Notes under the pieces: generated by a model | Database searches by the model: none | The model's input: the letters and a program-made list of their open reading frames with translations, nothing else | Told to the model about the DNA's origin: nothing | Shown: positions 28,310 to 38,236 of the stretch, piece after piece | How positions within the stretch are numbered: position 1 is the first letter of the stretch | How the letters are laid out: each line of letters opens with the position of its first letter | From: an uncultured Schlesneria sp. | GTDB lineage: Bacteria > Planctomycetota > Planctomycetia > Planctomycetales > Planctomycetaceae | Direction of reading: 5' to 3' | Length of the DNA: 64,000 nucleotides | Assembly: GCA_903871875.1 (NCBI GenBank) | Contig: CAIQIR010000070.1 | Coordinates: forward strand, 38,783 to 102,782 | Made by a program: the position numbers and the translations under genes

Positions 28310-28345
28310 TCCACCTTGAAACCAAGGACGCTATCGTCCAGGAGG

Positions 28346-29938
28346 TCAACCTTGGGTGGCGGGAACGTCGGCTTGCGTCAAGTTTCCGTCGACCCGCCGC
28401 CAGAGTGTTCCAGTCGGATTTTTGTTTTGCAATGCGGCTGGCAAACGATTGAGACGTACGGCGTCATAACATTGCAACATCGCAAAGCGTCGAATTGATG
28501 CGGGGAAGCCCACGGCCGTGAATCCCGAGTGACCCGTGGCGGGAAAGGGGCCGCCATGATTCATGGAAGCGACGACCGCAACTCCGGTTGGCATCTTGTC
28601 ATTCAGCAGTCGTCCGACCTTCAGACGCAGTATGTTGACGACACGGTCATAGAGTGCGTCGTCCGACCCGTCGGTGGATGAATAGATGCTGCCCGTCAGG
28701 TTTCCCTCCAGGCACCGCGTGATGGCCAGAAGTTCGGCTTCGTCTTTGGCCACGACGATGAGTGATGCATTGCCAAAGGCCTCTGTTTGGAGAGCCTCGG
28801 AAGTTTTCACAAATCGTTCACCGCTGACGCGAAGCAGCGTGTTCTGACAGGAAAAGCCTGCCCCACCCCCGATTGCGCCGCCGGTCAATAACGTCGCTCC
28901 GTGCTTCACCAGGGTCTGGATGCCGGAATGGAGATTATTTTGTACCCCTTCGCTCAACAGGGTACCGACCGGTGCCGCTGAGAATCGAGCTGTCGTATCG
29001 CGAATGAATTCTTCGGTATGTGGACCCGCCAGAGCGATCACCAATCCAGGATTGGTGCAAAACTGGCCGACACCCATCAAACAGCTGGTGGCAAATTGTT
29101 CGGCCAGAGCGGCTCCGCGTTCGGCCAATGCCCCCGGCAGAAAATAGACCGGATTAATGCTCGAAAGCTCCAGATAAATTGGCTTGCCAACTCGATCGGC
29201 CGCTTCTTTCAGGACGACACCAGCTGATCGCGAACCCGTGTATCCGATCCCCCCAAGTAGCGGATGTGAAACCAGTTTGGCTCCATCGCTATGACCCGTG
29301 CGATAGATCAGTTGCACAAAGCCATTGGGCATTTTGGTGGCCACGGCGGCTTGATGGGCGGCTTCCGCGAATAATCGGGTCGTGCCAGGATGTGACGAAT
29401 GTCCCTTGGCGATGACCGGGTTTCCAGCAGCCACTGCGGAGGCGAAATCGCCCCCGGCGATGCCGTTGTAGGCATAAGGAAAATTGTTGGGGCCGAAAAC
29501 CGCGACCGGGCCGATGGGACCCAGGATTGAACGAATATTCGTCGCCGTATCGATGGTCGGTTCGGCCCATGATCCGTCTCGAGCGGCTTTGGCCGCTTGT
29601 CGCAGTTGATTTGTGGTTCGCGGCAGCTCGACGTCTTTGAGTCGTGGCTGTACGGGCAACCCCGTTTCCTGATTCGCCATGGCAATCAGTTCTGCCGCTC
29701 GTTCTTCAATCAGGTTGGCATAAGCTTCCAGGAAGTCGGCAAAGCGAGATCCGGGCCAGTTGCGAACGGTTTCGGCCGCTCGGGCTGCAACTTGAATCAC
29801 TTCTTCCACTTCGGACCAAGGGCTGACGGGATAATTTTCTGGCAGTGGTTCCTTCGTCTTGGGATTCACTGCTTGAAAGACCTGTGTACCTGCAGAGGGG
29901 CGCCATTGGCCATCGATCAGTATGGGATGCGTCGTCAT
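28346..29938 (-). CDS. Aldehyde dehydrogenase, 2,5-dioxovalerate (alpha-ketoglutarate semialdehyde) dehydrogenase-like
   Basis: A 530-residue NAD(P)-dependent aldehyde dehydrogenase. Active-site features are the oxyanion Asn pair in GPNNFP (151-152), the cofactor lysine K178 in AKGHSSHPGT, GYTGSRSAG (232-240), the general base E257 in YLELSSINP, and the nucleophile C294 in GVGQFCTNPG. The AKGHSSHPGT and ELSSINP signatures are those of the ketoglutaric semialdehyde dehydrogenase subgroup, which converts 2,5-dioxopentanoate to 2-oxoglutarate in sugar-acid or hydroxyproline breakdown. The substrate is inferred from the subgroup. ATG 29938 is preceded by AAGGAA. No companion catabolic genes are adjacent. 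Confidence 0.9.
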   Translation of the reverse strand: MTTHPILIDGQWRPSAGTQVFQAVNPKTKEPLPENYPVSPWSEVEEVIQVAARAAETVRNWPGSRFADFLEAYANLIEERAAELIAMANQETGLPVQPRLKDVELPRTTNQLRQAAKAARDGSWAEPTIDTATNIRSILGPIGPVAVFGPNNFPYAYNGIAGGDFASAVAAGNPVIAKGHSSHPGTTRLFAEAAHQAAVATKMPNGFVQLIYRTGHSDGAKLVSHPLLGGIGYTGSRSAGVVLKEAADRVGKPIYLELSSINPVYFLPGALAERGAALAEQFATSCLMGVGQFCTNPGLVIALAGPHTEEFIRDTTARFSAAPVGTLLSEGVQNNLHSGIQTLVKHGATLLTGGAIGGGAGFSCQNTLLRVSGERFVKTSEALQTEAFGNASLIVVAKDEAELLAITRCLEGNLTGSIYSSTDGSDDALYDRVVNILRLKVGRLLNDKMPTGVAVVASMNHGGPFPATGHSGFTAVGFPASIRRFAMLQCYDAVRLNRLPAALQNKNPTGTLWRRVDGNLTQADVPATQG

Positions 29939-30011
29939 ATCAGTTTCCTTAGGGGTTCGCCGAATCGCGAACCGTCAACATTGAAAATCGCTGGCGAATT
30001 ATAGACCAACC

Positions 30012-31454
30012 CTACGTCAAAAGCTCATGCACGACGCGGGCAGGTTCAACGCCGGTCAATCGGGAATCCAATCCCTGGAATTTATAGCTGAACTTGGCGC
30101 CGTCGATGCCCAGTTGGTGCAGCAACGTCGCGTGAATGTCATGGACCGAAACCCGATTTTCGATCGCATGATAGCCAAATTCGTCGGTCGCCCCATAACT
30201 GAAGCCCGGTTTGAACCCACCCCCAGCGAACCACATCGTGAATCCGGCCAGGTGATGGTCGCGCCCATTGCCTTGGGCCATCGGAGTCCGGCCGAATTCG
30301 GATCCGAATACGATCAGCGTATCCTTCAGCATATCACGTTGTTTGAGATCGGTGATCAGTGCCGCAATCCCCTGGTCGACTTCTTTGGCCGTACCGGCGG
30401 AATGTTCTTTTACCGCGCCGTGGTGGTCCCAATCACGATGGTAAAGCTGGATGAATCGAGTTCCTCGTTCTGCCAGCCGGCGCGCCAAAAGGCAGTTCGA
30501 CGCGAACGAGCCATCACCACCTTTCGTCCCATACAATTCGAAAATGTGTTGTGGCTCGTTACGGACGTCCATCAGTTCAGGGACACTCGATTGCATCCGA
30601 AACGCCAGCTCGTATTGGCTGACCCGAGTCGCAATTTCGGGATCGTCGAACGTCTGATTGGCCAATCCGTTCAGTGCCTGCACGGCATCGACGACCTCAC
30701 GCTGACGTTTGCTCGTGATCCCTTTGGGATTTCCTACGTACAACACCGGATCGCCCGTTCCTCGGAATTCCACCCCTTGAAACTGTCCCGGCAGAAATCC
30801 GGAATGCCATTGCCGAGCTGCGATGGGTTGCCTTTGCCCGTAGTTCCCCGTGGATACCATTACGACGAATCCAGGCAGGCTGTCTGATTCGGCTCCCAAT
30901 CCGTACAGCAACCAGGAACCCATGGCCGGCCGACCGGCGTTCATCGAACCGGTGTTCATGAATGTATGAGCGGGGTCATGATTGATTGCTTCAGTGAACA
31001 TCGACCGAACGATACACAGGTCATCTGCACACTTCGCACCTAAATGCGGCCAGATTTCAGAGATCGATTGGCCCGATTCACCCCATTGTTTGAACGGATG
31101 CTGAGGTCCGAAGCAGTTCAGCTTTTGTCCCTGAAGTTGGGCAATCTGCTGGCCCTTTGTAATCGATTCGGGCATCGGCGTGCCGTGCAGTTCGCCCAGT
31201 TTTGGCTTGTTGTCAAACGTGTCGATATGGGTCATGCCGCCGGCCATATACAGCCAGATGACTCGCTTGGCTTTCGGAGCAAAATGGGTGGGATTCAGGA
31301 CTCCCGTCCATTTTGAGGTCGGCGCTTCCGATTTCAGATCGGCGGCAACGCTGTCCCTCTTGAGCAGCGACGAAAGCGCGATCGAGCCCAGGCTGATGCC
31401 TGTCGTTTGCAGGAAGGAGCGACGAGCGATGGGGGTTGGAAGAGTCATCAGCAT
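30012..31454 (-). CDS. DUF1501 Tat-exported protein (sulfatase/alkaline-phosphatase-like fold)
   Basis: A 480-residue DUF1501 protein, a family hugely expanded in planctomycetes. It has a Tat leader, ARRSFLQTTG, near residues 10-19. Family segments include KRVIWLYMAGGMTHIDTFDNKP, the HDPAHTFMNTGSMNAGRPAMGSW-type region and LARRLAERGTRFIQLYHRDWDHHG. It also contains VFGSEFGRTPMAQGNGRDHH and VHDIHATLLHQLGID. The fold resembles alkaline phosphatase/sulfatase; the reaction is unknown. ATG 31454 is used so the Tat motif is N-terminal, and ATG 31448 is equally possible. The PSD1-type gene lies 51 bp upstream on the same strand, the standard planctomycete pairing. Confidence 0.9.
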   Translation of the reverse strand: MLMTLPTPIARRSFLQTTGISLGSIALSSLLKRDSVAADLKSEAPTSKWTGVLNPTHFAPKAKRVIWLYMAGGMTHIDTFDNKPKLGELHGTPMPESITKGQQIAQLQGQKLNCFGPQHPFKQWGESGQSISEIWPHLGAKCADDLCIVRSMFTEAINHDPAHTFMNTGSMNAGRPAMGSWLLYGLGAESDSLPGFVVMVSTGNYGQRQPIAARQWHSGFLPGQFQGVEFRGTGDPVLYVGNPKGITSKRQREVVDAVQALNGLANQTFDDPEIATRVSQYELAFRMQSSVPELMDVRNEPQHIFELYGTKGGDGSFASNCLLARRLAERGTRFIQLYHRDWDHHGAVKEHSAGTAKEVDQGIAALITDLKQRDMLKDTLIVFGSEFGRTPMAQGNGRDHHLAGFTMWFAGGGFKPGFSYGATDEFGYHAIENRVSVHDIHATLLHQLGIDGAKFSYKFQGLDSRLTGVEPARVVHELLT

Positions 31455-31505
31455 ATTCCCGAGCAGTAAACGACCGCTGTTCGACAGAACCGCGGCCAAT
31501 CGGTC

Positions 31506-34500
31506 TCAGTTTCGCGTAATCGTTTCGTGAAGATTCAGGATCGCGCGTGCGACGTTGGTCCAGGCGGCGAGTTCCACCTTGTCGAGATCTGCCGGTACCG
31601 GTTTCGCCCCGACCGACAGAAGTTCGTCGGCTGCAGACAAATCGGTTCGGTAATCGTCCATCTGTTGTTGTAGCAGTTGCTGCAGAACCTGCGACTCGGC
31701 GTCGTTGATGTCGCGTGACACCGCACGATGGAAAGCGAATTTCAACCGTTCACCGGATGATTCTCCGCCCTGTCGAACGATCTGTTCGGCAAACGCGCGG
31801 GCCGCCTCGACGTAACTGGGATCATTCAGTAGCACCAGTGACTGCAACGGCGTATTCGAACGGGGACGATCGGCCGTGCATTCTTCCCGGCTGGGAGCAT
31901 CGAACGCCTGCAGGCTTGGGTGCAAGTATTGTCGCTGCCAGTGTGTATACAGTCCCCGACGATACAAATCCTCGCCATTCCCGTTCTGCCATTCCCGAGT
32001 CGGGAAATTGAGATGTGCCCAATAACCCGGTGGTTGATAGGGTTTCACGCTGGTGCCACCGAGTTTGGTCACGAGCAATCCGCTGATGGCCAGCGCATTG
32101 TCCCGTACGAGTTCGGCTTCCAGGCGGAAACGTCCCTGCCGTGCGAGCCAGCGGTTGTACGGATCGATCTCACGCAATTCGTGAGAGGCGAGCGACGTTT
32201 GTCGGTAAGTTTCCGACATCACAATCGATTTGATCAGATTTTTGATATCCCAACCCGAATCAATAAACCGACCGGCCAGATGATCGACCAGCAATGGATG
32301 GCTTGGTCCATCTCCCTGCGCTCCCAGGTCATCGACTCGCCGTGACAAGCCGGCTCCAAACAACAGTTTCCAGATCCGATTCACAAACACGCGTGCTGTC
32401 AGCGGGTTTTCGTTCGACGTCATCCACTTAGCCAGATCCAACCGAGTCAGGCGGGTGTCTGCAGGTGGTGTCGAAGACAGGATTGCTGGGAATGCCGGGC
32501 TGACGGTCTCACCGGTCTCATCCATCCAATTGCCACGTCGCAACACTCGAACCATTCTCGGCGTGACCGAAGCCGTGATCAGTGATCTCGGAATACGTGC
32601 GTCGAGTTCTTTACGTTCTTTTTCCAACGCGGCGAACTGCTGTCGCGTTGATTCCAGTACTGGTGCCACGGTGCGGTAAAAGGCCGCCAGTTCAGTTTGC
32701 TGTTCAGAAGTTCGCTGATCGGCAACCGTCTGCAGAATCGCCTTGATCTTGGGAGGGGTGGATTGGTCAACGCGAACGGGACGGGGCGCATTCGTGACAG
32801 CCAGTCGGAAACGACCAATCGTATGCTGCGCATTGTCCAGGTTTTGCCGCAGTGAAATTGTGATTGAAGAACCTTCGCCACGATTCAGGTTCTCAGACGT
32901 TTCAAAGATCGCGACTTGTGGCTGGCCGACCTTTTCCATGACGGCCCAGCCCCAGTTCTTTCCTTTCACATCGCCATCGATGGCCGCAGCCACTGCCCAT
33001 TTTCCGTAGGGATTGCCCTCTGCCGCTCCGGTCTGTTCGTAACTGGCAGTCGCGTTTTGCAGGCTGATTGGCAGTTCGGCACCGTCGGCGGTCTGTTGCT
33101 GGACGAGAATTTCGCTGAGGACAAAATTTCCGTTGGCCGCTCGACCAGGGCCTTTAGCCGGGAAGGAATCGTCGGGCAGGACTTCGAGACGAAAGGCGGT
33201 GACATCCGCAGGAAGCTGGGTCACCTTAAGAACGTAGGTATCCGTCGGCGGATTGGTACCGCTGGCCAGGATCGAGCCATCCTCCTTCAGTGTGAGTGTG
33301 GCGCCCTGTTCCGAGGTGATTGATTCAGGTTGTAGAACCAACCAGACGATCTGTGACTTTTCCCATTCGAGTTGGGCGACCGCCAGTTCCGGTGTTGCGG
33401 TGTCCAAGATGGTTTTCGTGGCGGCGATTTGCTGGCCTAGCATGGCGAGTGCGGTTTCCTGCTCGGTCGTGGGGACCTGAATGCTACGCCCCCAATTACC
33501 GTCCTGGCTGGCGCCCGAATAAAGGCCCCGCTCTTCGATGTCGGCGAAGAACGCCTCAAAGCGGTAGAAATCGCGAGTCGTAAACGGATCGTATTTATGG
33601 TCGTGGCATTCCGCGCAACCCAACGTCACTCCTAACCACGTGCCACTCGCGTTGCGAACCCGTTCGGCGATGTACTTTGCCAGATATTCTTTGTCTTGAA
33701 CGCCACCTTCGGCCGACATCATGCCTAGACGGTTGTAGCCCGACGCGATCTGTTGCTCGCGAGTCGGATTGGTCAACAGGTCACCCGACAGTTGCTCGAC
33801 GGTGAATTGATCAAATCGTTTGTTCGCATTGAATGAATCGATGACATATTGTCGAAAGGGTGACACGCTGACGTCCTGGTCACCGTGATATCCGACACTA
33901 TCGGCATACCGCACGAGATCCAGCCACCAGATGGCCAGACGCTCGCCGTAGTGAGGCGAATCGAGCAATCGGTCGACGACACGTTCATATGCGTCGTCAG
34001 ATTTATCATGCACAAATTCGTCGACTTGTTCGGGCGTGGGAGGCAGTCCAATCAAGTCGAAGCTCAGTCGTCGAACGAGCGTCACCCGGTCGGCTTCGTT
34101 ACCCGGTTGAAGTCCCACCGCAGTCAGGCCGTCGCGCACAAACGCATCGATCGAGTTGGCTGGGGCGAGCGGTTTCGCAGTTTGCTCCTGAGCGACTCCA
34201 ACCGAGGGAACGGCGGGGCGTTTGATTGGAAGAAAGGCCCAATGGCCTTCGTACGGGGCGCCTTGTTCAATCCATTTGTTCAGCAGTCCGATCTGTCGAA
34301 CGCTAAGCTGCTTACCGCTGTCGGTCGGCGGCATGATTTGTTCGGGATCGGTGGAACAGATGCGGCGAATCAGTTCGCTGTCCGCTGGTTTTCCCGCAAC
34401 TACGGCACCCGCTTTTTGGCCGCCATTTTGACCGCCGAACAATCCCGCATCCGTATCGAGTCGCAAGTCGGCCTGCCGCTTGTTCTTGTCAGGACCATGG

Positions 34501-34658
34501 CAGAAAAAACAATTGTCCGACAGGATGGGGCGGATATCTCGATTGAATTCCACCGTATCGGGCAGCTTGCCGACGTCGGCCGAATAGACAGACGTTGGCA
34601 AAAGCAGGACCACCCAAATCACACTAGAGAATTTCCGCTGCGTCGGCATGCCCAGCAT
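31506..34658 (-). CDS. PSCyt1-DUF1549-DUF1553 (PSD1) secreted protein
   Basis: A 1050-residue planctomycete-specific protein. A signal peptide (about residues 4-26, ending LPTSVYSA) is followed by the PSCyt1 domain with a CXXCH-type motif, CFFCHG (C50-H54). A DUF1549 region includes a second such motif, GCAECHDHKYDP, and the segment SPHYGERLAIWWLDLVRYADS. A mid-section of beta-sandwich character follows, then DUF1553 with LTARVFVNRIWKLLFG and NTPLQSLVLLNDPSYVEAARAF. Function is unproven. These proteins travel with DUF1501 partners and are thought to act on polysaccharides or other polymers. ATG 34658 is preferred because AAGG lies 9 nt upstream; ATG 34649 would also keep the signal peptide. 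Confidence 0.9.
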   Translation of the reverse strand: MLGMPTQRKFSSVIWVVLLLPTSVYSADVGKLPDTVEFNRDIRPILSDNCFFCHGPDKNKRQADLRLDTDAGLFGGQNGGQKAGAVVAGKPADSELIRRICSTDPEQIMPPTDSGKQLSVRQIGLLNKWIEQGAPYEGHWAFLPIKRPAVPSVGVAQEQTAKPLAPANSIDAFVRDGLTAVGLQPGNEADRVTLVRRLSFDLIGLPPTPEQVDEFVHDKSDDAYERVVDRLLDSPHYGERLAIWWLDLVRYADSVGYHGDQDVSVSPFRQYVIDSFNANKRFDQFTVEQLSGDLLTNPTREQQIASGYNRLGMMSAEGGVQDKEYLAKYIAERVRNASGTWLGVTLGCAECHDHKYDPFTTRDFYRFEAFFADIEERGLYSGASQDGNWGRSIQVPTTEQETALAMLGQQIAATKTILDTATPELAVAQLEWEKSQIVWLVLQPESITSEQGATLTLKEDGSILASGTNPPTDTYVLKVTQLPADVTAFRLEVLPDDSFPAKGPGRAANGNFVLSEILVQQQTADGAELPISLQNATASYEQTGAAEGNPYGKWAVAAAIDGDVKGKNWGWAVMEKVGQPQVAIFETSENLNRGEGSSITISLRQNLDNAQHTIGRFRLAVTNAPRPVRVDQSTPPKIKAILQTVADQRTSEQQTELAAFYRTVAPVLESTRQQFAALEKERKELDARIPRSLITASVTPRMVRVLRRGNWMDETGETVSPAFPAILSSTPPADTRLTRLDLAKWMTSNENPLTARVFVNRIWKLLFGAGLSRRVDDLGAQGDGPSHPLLVDHLAGRFIDSGWDIKNLIKSIVMSETYRQTSLASHELREIDPYNRWLARQGRFRLEAELVRDNALAISGLLVTKLGGTSVKPYQPPGYWAHLNFPTREWQNGNGEDLYRRGLYTHWQRQYLHPSLQAFDAPSREECTADRPRSNTPLQSLVLLNDPSYVEAARAFAEQIVRQGGESSGERLKFAFHRAVSRDINDAESQVLQQLLQQQMDDYRTDLSAADELLSVGAKPVPADLDKVELAAWTNVARAILNLHETITRN

Positions 34659-34893
34659 CGTCTCGAACCTTTTGTCACATTCGTTGTGGTTTGGCGGGCG
34701 ATAACGGGACAACCCGTCACCAAAACCGCGCATCGACAGCCATTACCGGAACGGCTGTCCCAGAATGGAGATGATATCAAGAATCGTTGATAACTGATGC
34801 TTCGATTCAGAATTTTGAACCGACGAAATGTGGGAAGCATTCCAGAGGAAATCGCGGCCCGAACTTAGCAGACGGTCTGAATCGGGCGTTCGT

Positions 34894-35367
34894 TCAAGTG
34901 ACAAGAAAATGTCCGCTTTTGCCGCCCATTTTTTCTAAGAGACGTGTAGGACCGAGTGTCATTGTGCGATCAATCGATTTGCACATGTCGTAAATCGTCA
35001 ATCCGGCAACCGTGACCGCGGTGAGAGCTTCCATTTCGACACCGGTGCGACCGTGGACGCGCACCGTCGCTTCAATTTTCACTGTCGTGGCGTCGACGGC
35101 ACGCAATACGAGATCGACGCCATCGATGCCCAGCGGATGACAAAGCGGAATCAAGTCAGCCGTCCGCTTTGTGGCCATGATTCCGGCGAGCCGAGCCACT
35201 TCGAAGACGTCTCCTTTGGCCACCTGCTGATCGAGGATGCGGGTGAGCGTATTGGGTTGCATCTGGACGAAACTTTCGGCACGGGCCAGTCGAAACGTGA
35301 CCTCCTTTGTGCCGACATCGACCATGCGACTGGCGCCCTGTTCGTCAAAATGCGATAATTGCGACAT
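34894..35367 (-). CDS. moaC: Cyclic pyranopterin monophosphate synthase MoaC
   Basis: MoaC converts the GTP-derived cyclo-dihydro intermediate made by MoaA into cyclic pyranopterin monophosphate, the first committed molybdenum-cofactor precursor. The 157-residue product has the normal length and the core motifs MVDVGTKEVTFRLARA, MATKRTADLIPLCHPL and VEMEALTAVTVAGLTIYDMCKSID. The active-site lysines and aspartate lie in the last of these. ATG 35367 is chosen. A TTG at 35382 would overlap the previous stop codon and suggests coupling to the upstream gene, which ends at 35379. No other moa or moe genes are nearby. Confidence 0.95.
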   Translation of the reverse strand: MSQLSHFDEQGASRMVDVGTKEVTFRLARAESFVQMQPNTLTRILDQQVAKGDVFEVARLAGIMATKRTADLIPLCHPLGIDGVDLVLRAVDATTVKIEATVRVHGRTGVEMEALTAVTVAGLTIYDMCKSIDRTMTLGPTRLLEKMGGKSGHFLVT

Positions 35368-35378
35368 CACGCGTCTCG

Positions 35379-37265
35379 TCAAACTTTTCGAATGAACTGA
35401 GCGGCGAAGCTTCGTACCTGTTGGCCGTTCAACACGTGGAAGACTCGTAATTGTTGAATCGTCTCCTGGCTGAACTTCGCCAGGGGAACATGGACCAGTT
35501 TCTTGCCGAATTTCTTGGCCAGTTGCCGCCAGGCCGGACCGGGTGGTGCATGACTAAGAAGTGCAACATGTCGTTCTTTGGCATGGAAGCAGGCGGCCGC
35601 CAATAGTCGCTCTTCCAAAGTGTCCGTGAAGTCGAAACGCGGGTTTGACCAGATGTCAGTCACCGGACGTGGCGGAAACCAGAACACCGATCCGCCGTAA
35701 GTGGCTTGTCCGATCCCGGGGCCAACCAGATTTTCGAGGTAGTTCGTCGCGAACAGGGCCAACGTTGATTCGTCATGATGCTCGGCATGCCATGTGACCC
35801 TCCATGGATAATCGCGAGGATCCGCCGGACTATCGAAGATCATGATGACGCAGTCGAGCGCGCCGCGACTGGGTGGAAGCACCTTGACGAACAGATTTCC
35901 AGTGTGCCAGTTCCGTAATGTTTCGCGGATGTCGAGTCCGTCTTTCAGGCTTGTGGTGAATTTTTCGCTACGAGCCAGATCCGTACCCAACAATTCCAGT
36001 GCAGAGTCTTTCACGTGAGTGCGGAATTTCTCGATCGCCACATCTTCCGGAGGCCAACTGCACTGACGGTGCGGATTCCACCGCATCAGCCAATCCTCCT
36101 GTTGTGGTTTTGGTGGATGGGGCTTCAGTTGGCATGTCCGCCATTCCAGTGCCTGGCCGGGCAGCCGATTCTTTAACGTGACCATTTCGCCTTGCGGCAA
36201 TCGGCCTCGGTCAATTCCGAGCTGGATCTTTGGAAACGGGATCATTCCGGTATAGGGGTATTCCCGCGCCGCTTCGGCCAGGGCGATCGCGAACTGATCA
36301 CCGGCGATTTGCTGGGCTGCGATGATTAGCGAATAGAGCGTGGGTGACAGCCGTCGTTCGATCAGCGTCAGATTTCTGACATATTGCAGATACAGCCGCA
36401 GCAATTTCGGCGTGATCTTCCTCGCCCGCTTGCCTAGATTGGCTTGATACCGATCACGAGCCGCGAGCAACATGGCCTTCACGCCATCAATTGACAAGTT
36501 CTCATCTTCTTCCAGTTCCGCTCGGGCCCGTTCGTAAAGCCCCGTGATATACGGAAGTTCGCCCAGCCCGAAGAGCAGTGTTTCCGGGGCGACCGCGAAG
36601 ATCGATGTTGGTTCGACATCGTCATCCGGCGCATGGCTCGGTGCGTGTGCGATGTACGCTTCACGGATCCATGGCCAATCCAACAAAGAACATAAAAAGA
36701 GCACCTTTCGGTGCCCCCGCTCCAGTTCTCGCAACCGCTGGGCCATATGGACCACTCGGTTGGAGGCTTGGCCCTCGTTGACACGAGGAATCGTGGGCAG
36801 GATTGCGGCGGCAAATTTCTCGGGCGAGACATGTTTCAGTGCATAGGGATCCGGTAACGCAGCGCAATAGCTTTCGAAGGGGGATGTCTCCAGATCCACA
36901 AATTCGCGCGTCATTCGCTCATCAAGAGCGATTCGCAAACCGGTGATGACTCCCTGGCAGGGGTCGATCGGAACGTAGCTTGCCATTTGTGGCTTATCGC
37001 CTGGATCATCCAAATCCTGATCCGATTCGAATCCGGTCCACTCACGGATTTCGATCGGAGGGGATTCTTTCTGCAATACCAGCGAGACACTGGGCAAGAA
37101 TCGGATGGCTCGTTCGACATGCTCTTGAAATGACGGCGGCAAAGGAACGGCCAGGCAATCGAAGCGATCGGACAACATGGTCCGCCGGACTTCGATGGCG
37201 AAATCGCCGCTACCATGAATTATCGGCAGGCACGTGATTCGGTCGCTGAATTGAAGAGCGTTCAT
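35379..37265 (-). CDS. Large conserved-looking protein of unknown function upstream of moaC
   Basis: A 628-residue cytoplasmic-looking protein (no signal or membrane helix) that I cannot assign. The N-terminal half has alternating strand and helix features, including PIIHGSGDFAIEVRR near residue 14 and FDCLAVPLPPSFQEHVERA. It also has ERGHRKVLFLCSLLDWPWI around residue 190. These loosely recall TraB/DUF5682-type proteins; that similarity is an impression, not a demonstrated match. The C-terminal half carries VFWFPPRPVTDIWSN and an AACFHAKERHVALLSH segment. moaC starts 11 bp past the stop. The ATG at 37265 is the first in the frame. Confidence 0.75.
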   Translation of the reverse strand: MNALQFSDRITCLPIIHGSGDFAIEVRRTMLSDRFDCLAVPLPPSFQEHVERAIRFLPSVSLVLQKESPPIEIREWTGFESDQDLDDPGDKPQMASYVPIDPCQGVITGLRIALDERMTREFVDLETSPFESYCAALPDPYALKHVSPEKFAAAILPTIPRVNEGQASNRVVHMAQRLRELERGHRKVLFLCSLLDWPWIREAYIAHAPSHAPDDDVEPTSIFAVAPETLLFGLGELPYITGLYERARAELEEDENLSIDGVKAMLLAARDRYQANLGKRARKITPKLLRLYLQYVRNLTLIERRLSPTLYSLIIAAQQIAGDQFAIALAEAAREYPYTGMIPFPKIQLGIDRGRLPQGEMVTLKNRLPGQALEWRTCQLKPHPPKPQQEDWLMRWNPHRQCSWPPEDVAIEKFRTHVKDSALELLGTDLARSEKFTTSLKDGLDIRETLRNWHTGNLFVKVLPPSRGALDCVIMIFDSPADPRDYPWRVTWHAEHHDESTLALFATNYLENLVGPGIGQATYGGSVFWFPPRPVTDIWSNPRFDFTDTLEERLLAAACFHAKERHVALLSHAPPGPAWRQLAKKFGKKLVHVPLAKFSQETIQQLRVFHVLNGQQVRSFAAQFIRKV

Positions 37266-37540
37266 ATTGATGAAGTATAACCATCAAGGGCACTTTCGTC
37301 GCCAAACGATCAAAGCCAAAGTCGAGAAAATCCAGATCCACGAAATCCAACGAAACCGGTTCGGTGGCCATTTTTCCCGTATCGGTAGTGGGAAAAAGCG
37401 ACACCTTTGCGGACGTTGATATTGACCATCTGTCGACGATGGCTAAGCTTCCGCCGCATCCTATCGGCAACAATTGCTCATTGAGACGGTTCTCGTCACC
37501 AATCGACCACAATTCGTCGCAGTTCCAGGGAAGGAACATC

Positions 37541-38170
37541 ATGCCACGTTGGTTCTCGAACGTCGTTATCGGGCTGTATTTGACCGCCATGTCGGCGGGG
37601 ATTGTCTCTCACACGCTCAAGTTCGGGTCGGCGTCGCATCCGTTCATGTACTACTTCGTCTGGGACATGTTTTGTGGCTGGTCTTCGCACGAGATTCGGT
37701 ATCACCTGGTCGGCGAAGGCGAAAGTGGCACGTATTATGAGTTGGCACCAGGACCTTGGACCCGGTTCATGCCTTATGGTGACCTGGATCGCCTGCACTA
37801 CGACGTTTTGGGCAATTCCCATCGCAAGATGGCTCTGAATGTCCTCAAACGAACTGAACACGAGCCGATTCGTCGCATCGTGGTCGTCGAAGAAGTTTGG
37901 CCCAAGAAATACAACCTGTCCGATCGCATCTGGGCGATGCGATTTGACGAGCCTAAAGATCCCATGAGCTATTTTTGGCAGCGTTCGGAAATGACGGAAG
38001 ATGGCCGCGTGATCAGTGCCGTTCCTGACTATCTGGCTTACCTCACGCAAAAGAGCATCGCCGACAATCCTCGTCTGGTTAACGACACTCATGCCGGGCG
38101 AGAACACTATGTTCTCAATCCGAGTTATCGACGTGGTTCGTCCGACTATGAATCGGACGGCACGGAATAA
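37541..38170 (+). CDS. Membrane-anchored protein of unknown function, partner of HTTM protein
   Basis: A 209-residue protein with one N-terminal membrane helix (about 5-25, SNVVIGLYLTAMSAGIVSHTL). A short aromatic-rich stretch (FMYYFVWDMFCGWSSHEIRYH) follows, and then a soluble domain. The start at ATG 37541 follows a GGGAAGGAAC ribosome-binding site. The frame is open for 59 codons further upstream but without support. No family is recognised. The HTTM-domain gene follows after 66 bp in the same direction, and co-occurrence suggests a shared membrane complex. In the function entry I would write only hypothetical membrane protein. Confidence 0.75.
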   Translation: MPRWFSNVVIGLYLTAMSAGIVSHTLKFGSASHPFMYYFVWDMFCGWSSHEIRYHLVGEGESGTYYELAPGPWTRFMPYGDLDRLHYDVLGNSHRKMALNVLKRTEHEPIRRIVVVEEVWPKKYNLSDRIWAMRFDEPKDPMSYFWQRSEMTEDGRVISAVPDYLAYLTQKSIADNPRLVNDTHAGREHYVLNPSYRRGSSDYESDGTE

Positions 38171-38236
38171 CGAGCCGCTCTGCCCGAACGAACTTCGAGA
38201 AAAAACCAACCCGATTTGGACGGAGAAGCTGGTTTC

